Positions 25,261-32,834 are shown, counted from the stretch's first letter. The stretch is 64,000 nt of DNA from JAMZMI01 sp039970095 (GCA_039970095.1 JBDVMP010000103.1:1-64000); one strand, 5' to 3'. Numbers and translations are program-made. Notes: generated by a model not told the origin, from the sequence alone.

Positions 25261-25326
25261 TTAACCTTTTTTAACAAGGATTAACGGGCTTTTAACAGCC
25301 GCGTATTGAGTGCCGGCGTACTTTCG
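25261..25326. promoter_or_regulatory. four phased TTAAC repeats and -7 element: candidate OmpR-type operator
   Basis: TTAAC occurs at 25261, 25271, 25281 and 25292, i.e. at steps of 10, 10 and 11 bases on one strand. The last copy ends 22 bases before TACTTTCG (25319-25326), which matches TAnnTTTG with one mismatch and precedes the secreted-protein ATG at 25348 by 21 bases. Direct repeats with helical phasing are the usual binding mode of OmpR/PhoB-type regulators. The same geometry recurs at 28164-28232. Confidence 0.65.
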
Positions 25327-25347
25327 AGTAGATAAAAATTATCGCGT

Positions 25348-26223
25348 ATGAAAAAGACATTCACAAAACAACTGCTGGGCCTATTCCTGATACTTATGTA
25401 TGCCGGAGTAAGTGCTCAGGATGCTGAGGGTGATGGAAAAATTGTTCTGGAGATCACCAAAGAGGTAAACGGTGAGAAAAAAACATTTAAGGGAGAATAC
25501 GAAAATGAAGCGCAGATGCGTGCAGACCCTAATTACAAGGAGTTTGTTGGGGAAGATGGCGACTTCAATTTCGGATTCCATGGAGTTGACCATAACAACA
25601 TAGCGATTGACATTCAAAAGCTCATGGATCAGAATGGTTTCAATTTTAGCTTTGATACGGACAGTGGACCAAAAGCTATTTTCGGTTTTGACTCTGCTAT
25701 GGTTTTTGACTTTTCAAAAGATATGGAACAAATGGCTGAGGAAATGCAGCGAATGGGTGCCAATGTACAAGCATTTCGGCTTGATGGGGATACAGGCATG
25801 GCCTGGGTTTTTGGGGATTCGTCTAATAATGCTGTCCAAAACCATGTACGAGTTTTCGGCGATATGGATGAAAGTGGTGATGCAATGGTGATGAAAAAGC
25901 TAAAAATCATTGAAATAGACGGGGATGAGTTTGGAAAAAAAGGCAAGGTCAAAGACAGTGAGTCTTTGGAGCTAGAATCTCTGGATTATTACCCCAACCC
26001 GTCAACGGGCAGTTTTAAGCTGAGGTTTAAAGTGCCACAACAGGGCGAACTGTCTGTAAAGGTCTATGATCTGGATGGCAAAGAGGTGTTTTCCCGGTAT
26101 TTCAATCAATTTGGTGGCACGTACTCTGAGTCACTGGATTTGACAGATCAGAGTGCTGGGGTTTACTTGTTGGAAGTACAGCTAGACAAAAAGCGGCTAA
26201 CCAGAAAGATTGTGATCGAATAG
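25348..26223 (+). CDS. secreted protein with T9SS C-terminal sorting domain
   Basis: A 291-residue protein with signal peptide MKKTFTKQLLGLFLILMYAGVSAQ. Its middle (about 30-200) is acidic with Met- and Phe-rich helices (DMEQMAEEMQRMGANVQAF) and no known domain. The last 85 residues form a type A T9SS sorting domain: YYPNPSTGSFKLRF, VKVYDLDGKEVF, SAGVYLLEVQ and a final RKIVIE. Such domains direct passage through the type IX translocon to the cell surface or medium. It is divergent from one kinase/regulator operon and convergent with the related one (its last 27 bases overlap that regulator gene), so it is a likely target of this regulatory pair. Confidence 0.9.
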   Translation: MKKTFTKQLLGLFLILMYAGVSAQDAEGDGKIVLEITKEVNGEKKTFKGEYENEAQMRADPNYKEFVGEDGDFNFGFHGVDHNNIAIDIQKLMDQNGFNFSFDTDSGPKAIFGFDSAMVFDFSKDMEQMAEEMQRMGANVQAFRLDGDTGMAWVFGDSSNNAVQNHVRVFGDMDESGDAMVMKKLKIIEIDGDEFGKKGKVKDSESLELESLDYYPNPSTGSFKLRFKVPQQGELSVKVYDLDGKEVFSRYFNQFGGTYSESLDLTDQSAGVYLLEVQLDKKRLTRKIVIE

Positions 26224-26895
26224 GGTGAAACCAACCCCATGGTGGTTTCTTATTTCAAGACTCGGATCCGATTTAAGGTATTTCCTAAGCCTGGATATAA
26301 AAACGTCCAGGCTTCTTCCTTTAAAATAGTCGTTTTCGCCCCAGATCCGAACCAGAATATCTTCTCGCTTCACCAGCTCACCGCTGTTTTCGTAAAGCAT
26401 TTTTAGCAAATCTGCCTCCATCTGAGTGAGGTTGATGGATGCTTCTTTGCCCTCTACGCACAGGTTTTTATAATCAAACTCTATATTTCCCAGTTTCACC
26501 TTGTTTGAAATTTGGCTGGGCTGCCCACTTCTCCTCAGGAAAACCTGAATTCGATAAGCCAACTCTGGCATATTGAAAGGCTTGACCACATAGTCGTCTC
26601 CTCCTATCTCAAAGCCTTTCAACCGGTCTTCGTCCATTGATTTGGCCGTGAGAAAAATAATCGGCACAAATTCATCCTTCGTGCGAATCTTTCGGGCCAG
26701 CGAAAAGCCATCCATCCCCGGCATCATCACATCAACCAGGCAAAGGTCATAGGTGCCCGCCTGAAAATGATCCCAGCCTTCATTACCGTCTTTGGCATGG
26801 GTGACAACATACCCCTGGTCGGAGAGCTGATCTGAGATCACAAAGCCCAGGTTCGCATCATCCTCTGCTAGTAGTATTTTGGCCTTCTTATGCAT
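26197..26895 (-). CDS. OmpR/PhoB-family response regulator (paralogue)
   Basis: A 232-residue regulator. The receiver has LAEDDANLGF, phospho-Asp in LCLVDVMMPGMDGF and Lys in DYVVKPFNMPEL. The winged helix has LTQMEADLLKMLYEN and KGRSLDVFISRLRKYL. It is closely similar throughout to the regulator at 22986-23696, so the two pairs come from a duplication. The ATG overlaps the kinase stop by 8 bases, the same coupling as in the other pair. Its 3' end overlaps the convergent T9SS cargo gene by 27 bases. Confidence 0.95.
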   Translation of the reverse strand: MHKKAKILLAEDDANLGFVISDQLSDQGYVVTHAKDGNEGWDHFQAGTYDLCLVDVMMPGMDGFSLARKIRTKDEFVPIIFLTAKSMDEDRLKGFEIGGDDYVVKPFNMPELAYRIQVFLRRSGQPSQISNKVKLGNIEFDYKNLCVEGKEASINLTQMEADLLKMLYENSGELVKREDILVRIWGENDYFKGRSLDVFISRLRKYLKSDPSLEIRNHHGVGFTLFDHNLSG

Positions 26896-28108
26896 GTGCT
26901 GGTAAGGTTAGGGTGAATGTGGTTCCGTCCGCACCTGATTCTAAATGAATTTTTCCTTTTATCGCTTCCACTGATCTTTTTACAAAATACAGACCCAGAC
27001 CAAAGCCCTTTACATCGTGCCGATCGCCGCTGGGTGTTCTGTAAAACTTATCAAAAACCTTTTTTTGCTCCTCTGGGGTTATGGGTTTGCCATCGTTGAA
27101 GATGCTTATTTTAATCTTTTCGTTTTCGGTCCAGGTTTTGATTTCCACCTTGCTTTCACCGTATTTGATGGCATTGTCCACCAGGTTTGACATCACCTTC
27201 TCAAAATTTTCGGGATCACCCCAAACCATTTTACCACAACACAAATCATGATCAACCTGACGACCAAAGCCAGAGAAACGCTCAGCTACTTCTCTGATCG
27301 CTGCGTCCACATCAATGGATGTTTTATTCGTTTTAGCGCCATGCTCAATGGAGGTAGTGTCGAGAAACCGAGAGACATGTTGCTGAAGCCTGTGACTTTC
27401 ATCCTTTATGATTTGAGCATATCTCTTGCCTTTTTCACTCCTGGCCTCATTCTCCAAAACTTCAGCCGAGAGCATCAGGGTGGAGAGCGGTGTTTTGAAC
27501 TCATGAGTCATGTTATTGATAAAGTCGCGCTGAATTTCGCTGAGTCTCTTTTGTCTTAAAATAACGAAAAGCGCATAACCGAAAAACACAGTAATCAGCA
27601 CCGTAATTGCACTTGTAAACTTCCAAAAACCCAGATCCAAAGTCCCCGACTTATTCGGAAAGTAAACGCCGAAGTAATACTCGTCATTGTGAAGTTTGGG
27701 CAACTTACCATGCGGCTCTACCTTTTCATCACCAAAGGAGATAAAGTCGCCATAGACCATACTTTCCGTCTGGCAGTCGTACACGCCAAACTCAAAATCT
27801 TCTTTGAGGTTTCTTTTTTCCAACTCCGCCCGAATGAGGTAATCGAGCGAAGATAGATTGATACTGTAATTGGTTCTGGCAATGAAATAATTTGAGGAAA
27901 CCTGCTCGATAGGATCGTTGGAAATGTCATTCCCGTTGATCTCGCAGAGCGACTCCACCACATTGCGAAGTGCCATTTGCACGTTGTGGCTAAACTGCTG
28001 TTCCTGATTTTTTATGGCCTTCGACACCCAAAATATCTGAGTAGATATGATCCCGATCAGTGTGAGAGAGCCAAGCAAAATAATCAGACGGATAGGAGTA
28101 TTTTTCAT
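26888..28108 (-). CDS. sensor histidine kinase (RprX-like, paralogue)
   Basis: A 406-residue kinase, shorter than its relative at 23689 because the periplasmic part is only about 130 residues. The N-terminal helix region (LGSLTLIGIISTQIFWVSKA) and the following EQQFSHNVQMALRNVVESL resemble the paralogue. The second helix is about residues 168-187. Core motifs: NNMTHEFKTPLSTLMLSAEV (H box), VMSNLVDNAIKYG (N box), FNDGKPI (G1), FDKFYRTP, GFGLGLYFVKRS (G2). Two cysteines in the sensor part (ESLCEING and VYDCQTE) may form a disulphide. The periplasmic signal is unknown. Confidence 0.93.
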   Translation of the reverse strand: MKNTPIRLIILLGSLTLIGIISTQIFWVSKAIKNQEQQFSHNVQMALRNVVESLCEINGNDISNDPIEQVSSNYFIARTNYSINLSSLDYLIRAELEKRNLKEDFEFGVYDCQTESMVYGDFISFGDEKVEPHGKLPKLHNDEYYFGVYFPNKSGTLDLGFWKFTSAITVLITVFFGYALFVILRQKRLSEIQRDFINNMTHEFKTPLSTLMLSAEVLENEARSEKGKRYAQIIKDESHRLQQHVSRFLDTTSIEHGAKTNKTSIDVDAAIREVAERFSGFGRQVDHDLCCGKMVWGDPENFEKVMSNLVDNAIKYGESKVEIKTWTENEKIKISIFNDGKPITPEEQKKVFDKFYRTPSGDRHDVKGFGLGLYFVKRSVEAIKGKIHLESGADGTTFTLTLPAHA

Positions 28109-28163
28109 TTTTAACCCTTCTTCGGGGAGACTAAATAAACGCTTTTGTGTCGGTTTTAGAAAA

Positions 28164-28232
28164 CATTAACATCCCATTAACAATCATTGGCGATTCATTA
28201 ACACAGGTTTTCTCAGCAGAATCACAGCTTTG
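28164..28232. promoter_or_regulatory. four phased CATTAACA-type repeats and -7 element: candidate OmpR-type operator
   Basis: CATTAACA at 28164, 28175 and 28196 and a degenerate CATTGGCG at 28185 give steps of 11, 10 and 11 bases. The last TTAAC ends exactly 22 bases before CAGCTTTG (28225-28232), a one-mismatch TAnnTTTG. This repeats the layout at 25261-25326. The array sits between the kinase operon (start 28108) and the divergent DUF1573 gene (start 28249). Confidence 0.6.
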
Positions 28233-28248
28233 GGAAAACAATAAATTT

Positions 28249-28614
28249 ATGATGAAACGAACATTTCTTATTCTCATGCTAGGAATCACAGTAGCTGCGA
28301 TTGCCTCAGTAAGCCCACTTACGTGGAAATCTACATCTCTTGATCTAGGCGAAATCAAAACCAATGAAACGGTTGACTTGTCGTTTGAGTTTACCAACAC
28401 AGCCAATGAAGCCGTGACCATACTGGAAGCAAAAGGCTCATGTGGCTGCACCAAAGTTAGCTATTCTAAAGAGCAAATTGCTCCGGGAGAATCGGCTCAA
28501 ATCACCGCAAAGTTCAAGTCCTCTAAAAGTGGAACTTTCCGCAAAACGATCAAAATCAAAACTTCTGCCTCGGCAGAAGCTACTGTTCTTTCTTTCAAAG
28601 GAACCGCTATTTAA
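28249..28614 (+). CDS. DUF1573 domain protein, exported
   Basis: A 121-residue protein beginning MMKRTFLILMLGITVAAIA, a signal peptide. The rest is one DUF1573 domain, an Ig-like (ASH/MSP-type) beta sandwich common in Bacteroidota: FDLGEIK-like block SLDLGEIKTNETVDLSFEF, SCGCTKVSYSKEQIAPGES and GTFRKTIKIKT. The paired cysteines in GSCGCT are conserved in the family, whose function is not established. An upstream in-frame extension to 28147 would read through the operator region and is rejected. Position and operator suggest control by the neighbouring regulator. Confidence 0.88.
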   Translation: MMKRTFLILMLGITVAAIASVSPLTWKSTSLDLGEIKTNETVDLSFEFTNTANEAVTILEAKGSCGCTKVSYSKEQIAPGESAQITAKFKSSKSGTFRKTIKIKTSASAEATVLSFKGTAI

Positions 28615-28622
28615 ATTCTCAC

Positions 28623-28652
28623 ACCTGCTGCAAAGAACTGCAGCAGGTTTTT
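28623..28652 (+). terminator. rho-independent terminator after the DUF1573 gene
   Basis: CCTGCTGCA, six-base loop, TGCAGCAGG, then TTTTT, starting 9 bases after the stop codon. Confidence 0.9.
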
Positions 28653-28698
28653 ATATTGTTTTCAAGCTCGCTGGGGAGCATCATCACAAAAATCTTTA

Positions 28699-28727
28699 TT
28701 GCTATTGAAACCAACCTGCTATATTTG
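28699..28727 (+). promoter_or_regulatory. promoter of tRNA-Val
   Basis: TTG (28699-28701), 18 bases, TATATTTG (28720-28727, exact TAnnTTTG). It is 15 bases ahead of the tRNA. Confidence 0.6.
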
Positions 28728-28742
28728 CCCTCCAATCTCAAT

Positions 28743-28817
28743 GGGAAGTTAGCTCAGTTGGTTTAGAGCATCGCCTTGACAGGGCGGGGGTCGCTGGTTC
28801 GAATCCAGTACTTCCCA
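28743..28817 (+). tRNA. tRNA-Val (anticodon GAC)
   Basis: Acceptor stem GGGAAGT pairs with ACTTCCC, D stem GCTC/GAGC, anticodon stem TCGCC/GGCGG with loop TTGACAG (anticodon GAC), T arm with TTCGAAT, discriminator A. All stems pair well (one G-T at the outer T-stem pair and one in the anticodon stem). CCA is not encoded. A degenerate copy of its 3' end lies 63 bases downstream. Confidence 0.95.
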
Positions 28818-28860
28818 CAAAACTGATTAAGTGATGAATCCGCTGGACTAACTGTCCTCA

Positions 28861-28879
28861 TTCGAATCCAATACTTTCC
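28861..28879 (+). repeat. partial duplicate of the tRNA-Val 3' end
   Basis: Nineteen bases starting TTCGAATCCAATAC match 28798-28816 inside tRNA-Val at 17 of 19 positions. This is the T-loop to acceptor portion. It may be the scar of a tRNA duplication or of an element once integrated at the tRNA; no integrase or other element gene is present. Confidence 0.5.
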
Positions 28880-28910
28880 TTCTTTATAAAACCAGCAAAT
28901 TCCTTTTATA

Positions 28911-29336
28911 ATGTTGCGCCTCAGAAAGCTTCTAGTTCCTCAACAAGATTCCAACAAAGTAAATTATGGTGCGCTCATATTGCGTATCGGCTTTGGTACG
29001 CTGATGATGACACATGGCTATGGCAAGCTCATTCATTTCACAGATTACGCGCCCAATTTTATGAATTTCATGGGTTTGAGCGGTGACATTTCACTCGCTC
29101 TGGTCGTCTTTGCTGAGTTCTTCTGTGCTTTGTTTGTTGCGCTGGGGTTGTTAACAAAGTTTTCATTGATCCCTTTGATCATCACCATGCTCGTAGCATG
29201 CTTTGTGGCCCATGGTGCCGACCCTATCGGAAAAAAGGAAATGTCTATTCTATACTTCTGCGCATACTCCTCCCTCTTCCTGACCGGGCCAGGTAAATTT
29301 TCTGTAGATGCACTGATTTTTAAGTCGAAAAGCTAA
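28911..29336 (+). CDS. DoxX-family membrane protein
   Basis: A 141-residue protein with four hydrophobic spans. The DoxX block is clear: LILRIGFGTLMMTHGYGKL in the first helix, FAEFFCALFVALGLLTKF in the second and third, and a final SLFLTGPGKFSVDALI. Family members are inner-membrane proteins linked to quinone or thiol redox chemistry; the exact role here is unknown. Its stop overlaps that of the convergent DUF892 gene by 4 bases. Confidence 0.9.
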   Translation: MLRLRKLLVPQQDSNKVNYGALILRIGFGTLMMTHGYGKLIHFTDYAPNFMNFMGLSGDISLALVVFAEFFCALFVALGLLTKFSLIPLIITMLVACFVAHGADPIGKKEMSILYFCAYSSLFLTGPGKFSVDALIFKSKS

Positions 29337-29836
29337 ATGCTATACCAATCGCTGAGAAACACACTGTGCTTTTCTATTAGAAAAGTCAGGTTTGCTTCCA
29401 TCTCTTTTTCCTGATCCAGGGCTATATGCAAGCCTATGGCTTCATCCCAATATTTCAATGCTTTGGCATGAATATGAAGGGTGCCATAGGACGCAATTTT
29501 GTAGTGAATGATATGAGCGAGGGCCAGAATGACTTCCTCCTCGCGTATGTCTTCATCTACTGTTCGCCTTACTTCTGAATGGTATTCTGCTATTATTTCT
29601 TCTACCACCGATTTGCCCTCTGGGGAAATTGGAAGGAAAAGGTTGTAGAAGGTTTTCCGCACCACAACGGAGTGTTTTTCTACAACTCCGCGATAAGCCA
29701 TCATCCAATCAAGTAGCGGTCCTTGTTTGGCTCTGGGGATCAGTTCATCCATAAACTCGAGAAGTTTTGTCTCTGCTTCATATACATGACAGAGTTCCTC
29801 CTCCAGTAAATCGTTTAAATCCAATAAATGTCTCAT
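29333..29836 (-). CDS. DUF892 (YciE/YciF-type) ferritin-like protein
   Basis: A 167-residue all-helical protein resembling the YciE/YciF family: LNDLLEEELCHVYEAETKLLEFMDEL is the first helix with the E...YxAE pattern. The later helices carry the Glu and His residues (ILALAHIIHYKIASYGTLHIHAKAL, LDQEKEMEANL) expected of a di-iron four-helix bundle. Such proteins are stress-induced in other bacteria. The sequence is diverged, so iron binding is inferred. Confidence 0.75.
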   Translation of the reverse strand: MRHLLDLNDLLEEELCHVYEAETKLLEFMDELIPRAKQGPLLDWMMAYRGVVEKHSVVVRKTFYNLFLPISPEGKSVVEEIIAEYHSEVRRTVDEDIREEEVILALAHIIHYKIASYGTLHIHAKALKYWDEAIGLHIALDQEKEMEANLTFLIEKHSVFLSDWYSI

Positions 29837-29930
29837 GATAATAGGATTTAGGGATGAAGGTCATAAATTTTTTCTGCATAAAATATGACGCAAGTCAACA
29901 CTCCGGCTGTTTTTTAGTTTTCATTGCAAC

Positions 29931-30719
29931 ATGAAGACAGTGAGTATACTAGGTTGTGGGTGGTTGGGCATGCCGCTCGGCACAAGGCTTGTTAAATCGG
30001 GGTTTAAAGTAAAGGGCAGCACCACCCGAAAACAGAAGCTGGATGAAATCTCAGGGCAGGGGATTACTCCCTTTTTGGTTGACTTAAATGCTCAAGGTTT
30101 AGATTCTTCGTTTTTCGATTCGGATATTTTGATTTTGACCATTCCTCCCGGAAATGCCAATGACCCGAATCAGTATTTTGATCAACTGAAAAAAGTGCTG
30201 GAGAGCGCCAATAAAACTGGTGTACAACACATCTTATTTATCAGTTCTACCAGCGTTTACCCCAACCTTAATCGTGAAGTTTCAGAAAATGACGCCAGTG
30301 AAACTGCCCTGACCAGATCAGGAATAAGCCTGAAAAAAGCGGAGGATCTCTTCAGATCTAAAGACAACACAATTGTCCGCTTTAGTGGCCTGATAGGTCC
30401 AAATCGACACCCAGGTCGATGGTTTGCCGGAAAAAGAAACCTAAAAGGCGGAGAAATTCCAATCAACATGATTCACATTGATGATTGTATCGGCATAATA
30501 GAAGCAATTATAGAAAAAGAGATTTGGGGAGATGTTTTCAATGCGTCCAGCCCGGAACACCCGCCAAAAAGAGAATATTATCAGAAAATGGCTGCCCAGC
30601 TTGGTCTAGATGATCCTCACTTTTCGGAGAGAGACAATAGTCTCTGGAAAGTGGTTTCCTCAGAAAAACTGATTTCGAAAACGGGTTATGAGTTTAAGAG
30701 AAGTGTCTTTGATGTTTAA
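29931..30719 (+). CDS. NAD(P)-binding Rossmann-fold protein (YeeZ/extended SDR type)
   Basis: A 262-residue protein with the nucleotide loop SILGCGWLGMPLG at the N-terminus, ILTIPPGNAND, then FISSTSVYPNLNREVSEND, the Ser-Tyr part of an SDR-like site, and VRFSGLIGPNRHPGRWFAG and MIHIDDCIGII, which are typical of epimerase-like proteins of the YeeZ group. The usual YxxxK lysine is not obvious. The substrate is unknown. Its stop overlaps that of the convergent small zinc protein gene. Confidence 0.85.
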   Translation: MKTVSILGCGWLGMPLGTRLVKSGFKVKGSTTRKQKLDEISGQGITPFLVDLNAQGLDSSFFDSDILILTIPPGNANDPNQYFDQLKKVLESANKTGVQHILFISSTSVYPNLNREVSENDASETALTRSGISLKKAEDLFRSKDNTIVRFSGLIGPNRHPGRWFAGKRNLKGGEIPINMIHIDDCIGIIEAIIEKEIWGDVFNASSPEHPPKREYYQKMAAQLGLDDPHFSERDNSLWKVVSSEKLISKTGYEFKRSVFDV

Positions 30720-30967
30720 AAACGACTTTCCCAATCGCGGGCTCGCTTTTGGCTATTGATGTAGCCAGACTCAAGTTTATCTTCGAGAAAAGCATTCATC
30801 TGACCCTGAGAAGTAAAATGAAAACGCCCGCAATCATGACACTGATAAATGGCCCTGGGGCCAGAGCCTTCTCTATAGTCGTTTCTGATCCAGGCTTCTA
30901 CGAGCGCCTCCTCTGCGGACTCTTCCGTTTCGTAAATGACCTTGCCGGTGACACAGGGGGCAGACAT
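30716..30967 (-). CDS. small CxxC (zinc-ribbon-like) protein
   Basis: An 83-residue protein whose centre reads RAIYQCHDCGRFHFTSQG, one CxxCG knuckle followed by His. Another Cys sits at position 5, so a zinc site is possible. The N-terminal half is helical and acidic (ETEESAEEALVEAWIRND). No named family is recalled. It lies one base downstream of ispF on the same strand and so is co-transcribed with it. Confidence 0.8.
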   Translation of the reverse strand: MSAPCVTGKVIYETEESAEEALVEAWIRNDYREGSGPRAIYQCHDCGRFHFTSQGQMNAFLEDKLESGYINSQKRARDWESRF

Positions 30968-30968
30968 T

Positions 30969-31454
30969 TTATTTCTTATAAATCAAAGCCACAGCGTGCG
31001 CCGAAACCCCTTCTTCTTTGCCTACGAAACCGAGTTTCTCGGTAGTTGTTGCTTTTACCGAAACATCACCAAGAGGGAGCTGCATAACCTCAGCAAGCTT
31101 TTCTCTCATCGGTTCTATGTAGGGGCTGATTTTTGGCCTCTGCAAACAAACCGTGGCGTCAATATTGACGATACCGTATCCTCTCTGCTCAAGCAAGTTC
31201 ACAACATCCTTGAGTAGAATTTTACTATCTATCCCTTTGTATTTTGGGTCTGTATCAGAGAAGTGAAACCCGATATCTCTCAGGCTTGCCGCTCCTAATA
31301 GTGCATCGCAAATCACATGAATGAGCACATCTGCATCCGAATGACCATACGCACCGTGCGTGTGAGGAACCTTGATTCCACCAAGCCAAAAATCCACACC
31401 TTCGGCCAGGGCGTGCACATCATAACCGTATCCTATTCTTATGTTGGGTTTCAT
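30969..31454 (-). CDS. ispF: 2-C-methyl-D-erythritol 2,4-cyclodiphosphate synthase
   Basis: Fifth enzyme of the MEP isoprenoid pathway, forming the cyclodiphosphate in a homotrimer. Length 161 residues, typical. Metal ligands are in GYGYDVHALAEG (Asp and His) and in the downstream GHSDADVLIHVICDALLG. IGFHFSDTDPKYKGIDS and KATTTEKLGFVGKEEG complete the family signature. It sits 5 bases downstream of the M16 peptidase gene, with a small zinc-ribbon gene behind. Confidence 0.97.
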   Translation of the reverse strand: MKPNIRIGYGYDVHALAEGVDFWLGGIKVPHTHGAYGHSDADVLIHVICDALLGAASLRDIGFHFSDTDPKYKGIDSKILLKDVVNLLEQRGYGIVNIDATVCLQRPKISPYIEPMREKLAEVMQLPLGDVSVKATTTEKLGFVGKEEGVSAHAVALIYKK

Positions 31455-31459
31455 GATTT

Positions 31460-32698
31460 TTAGTTTTCAGGCAAATAATAAACTGTAGAACAATTTGTGG
31501 GTTTCATGATTTTTCGTCCCGCTTCCAAAATGCCTTCTTTAGTCACAGCTCTCACCATTTCTAATTCGTCATTGACCAAATCAATGTTACCAAGGAAAGC
31601 CGCATAGGCTAGCCCCATCGCTCTATTCAACAACTCTGTCTCTGAAAATATAATGGTTGATTCTGCCTGATTCTTGGTCTTCTCTACCTCTCGTTCATCA
31701 AACCCCGCTTGTAGCACCTGTGCCACCACAGATTCTATTTCTTTGTTCACCTTATCAATGGACACCCCGTCATTGATTTTTCCTGAGATAGTCAAAAGCC
31801 CTGGATCAAAGCTTCCGGTAACATAAGCGGAAATACTGGACATCCACTGAAGATCATTGACAAGTCGCTGATGCAAAATGGAAGATTTTCCCCGACCAAG
31901 AATATCGCTAAATAAGTCTGCCTGATGATAGGACTTACCTACCCGGCCAGGCATGTGATATGCTTTGTGAATCGCGGCAGAGGGGACTTTATTTTTTATT
32001 TCCAGAAAACGATTCTCATTTTGATCCGGCTCGTCCGGGATTTCCATTTTCACTTTTCCGCTTGTCGGGATTGGCCCGAACCATTTTTCTGTTAGCTGTA
32101 AGGCTTTTTCCTCTGTGATATCTCCTGCTACAACCAGCACTGCATTTGAGGGATCATAAAACTTGCCAAAAAAAGCCTTCACATCATCCATAGTTGCGTC
32201 CTCTATATGACTGATTTCTTTGCCAATTGTAGCCCATTGATATGGATGAACTTTATAAGCCAGTGGTCTCAGCTTCAGCCAAAGGTCTCCATAAGGCTGA
32301 TTGAGGTAGCGCTGCTTAAATTCTTCGATCACAACCTTTCTCTGAACCTCCAGCACCTTAGGGTCAAATGAAAGACTCATCATCCTGTCAGACTCTAGCC
32401 AAAAGGCCGTTTCCACATTGTTGGAAGGAATTGTAACGTAATAGTTGGTAATGTCAGGGCTGGTAAAAGCATTGTTGTCTCCGCCAACTTTTTGCAAGGG
32501 CTCGTCGAAGTTGTCTATGTTCTTCGAGCCTCCAAACATCAGGTGTTCGAAAAGATGAGCAAAGCCAGTCTTGTTTGGTTGTTCGTTTCGAGAACCAACT
32601 TTATACAATATATTGAGACAAACCATAGGCGAGGAGTGGTCCTCGTGTACAATCAGCTGCAGGCCGTTGGAAAGTGTGTGTTCTTTATATTTGATCAT
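31460..32698 (-). CDS. M16-family zinc peptidase
   Basis: A 412-residue insulinase/pitrilysin-type peptidase. The inverted zinc motif HxxEH is at H48/E51/H52 (GFAHLFEHLMFGG), and the distal Glu lies in VVIEEFKQRYLNQPYGD. There is no signal peptide, so it is probably cytosolic. Many Bacteroidota have paired active and inactive M16 proteins; only this active-type subunit is seen here. It heads a likely operon with ispF and the small CxxC protein. Confidence 0.93.
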   Translation of the reverse strand: MIKYKEHTLSNGLQLIVHEDHSSPMVCLNILYKVGSRNEQPNKTGFAHLFEHLMFGGSKNIDNFDEPLQKVGGDNNAFTSPDITNYYVTIPSNNVETAFWLESDRMMSLSFDPKVLEVQRKVVIEEFKQRYLNQPYGDLWLKLRPLAYKVHPYQWATIGKEISHIEDATMDDVKAFFGKFYDPSNAVLVVAGDITEEKALQLTEKWFGPIPTSGKVKMEIPDEPDQNENRFLEIKNKVPSAAIHKAYHMPGRVGKSYHQADLFSDILGRGKSSILHQRLVNDLQWMSSISAYVTGSFDPGLLTISGKINDGVSIDKVNKEIESVVAQVLQAGFDEREVEKTKNQAESTIIFSETELLNRAMGLAYAAFLGNIDLVNDELEMVRAVTKEGILEAGRKIMKPTNCSTVYYLPEN

Positions 32699-32734
32699 AT
32701 AGTTCAGCGAAATTAATTAGTTAGAGTCTATAAC

Positions 32735-32746
32735 ACTAATTAGTGA
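32735..32746. promoter_or_regulatory. 12-base palindrome between the M16 and E1 genes
   Basis: CACTAATTAGTG is a perfect inverted repeat 39 bases before the -7 element of the E1 gene, a plausible operator. Confidence 0.35.
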
Positions 32747-32785
32747 GATCTGCTCTTATCATGCTAAATGTCACAGATCAAAGAT

Positions 32786-32793
32786 TACATTTG
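32786..32793 (+). promoter_or_regulatory. -7 element of the E1 gene
   Basis: TACATTTG, an exact TAnnTTTG match. It overlaps an in-frame GTG (32793), which therefore cannot be the start; the ATG at 32835 is used. No TTG lies at the usual -33 distance. Confidence 0.5.
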
Positions 32794-32834
32794 TGCAAAC
32801 AAATAACTCTGCTTCTATACACCCCAACTTCACA

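Noticed and set aside
26227..26256. Hairpin GAAACCA/TGGTTTC after the T9SS cargo gene
   Set aside because: The stem is short and has no real T run, and it lies inside the coding end of the convergent regulator, so I do not call it a terminator.
28743..28879. An integrated mobile element at tRNA-Val
   Set aside because: There is only a 19-base degenerate repeat and no integrase or cargo; recorded as a scar at most.
32793..32834. GTG start 14 codons upstream of the E1 gene
   Set aside because: It overlaps the exact TACATTTG promoter element; the ATG at 32835 begins the family-like sequence.
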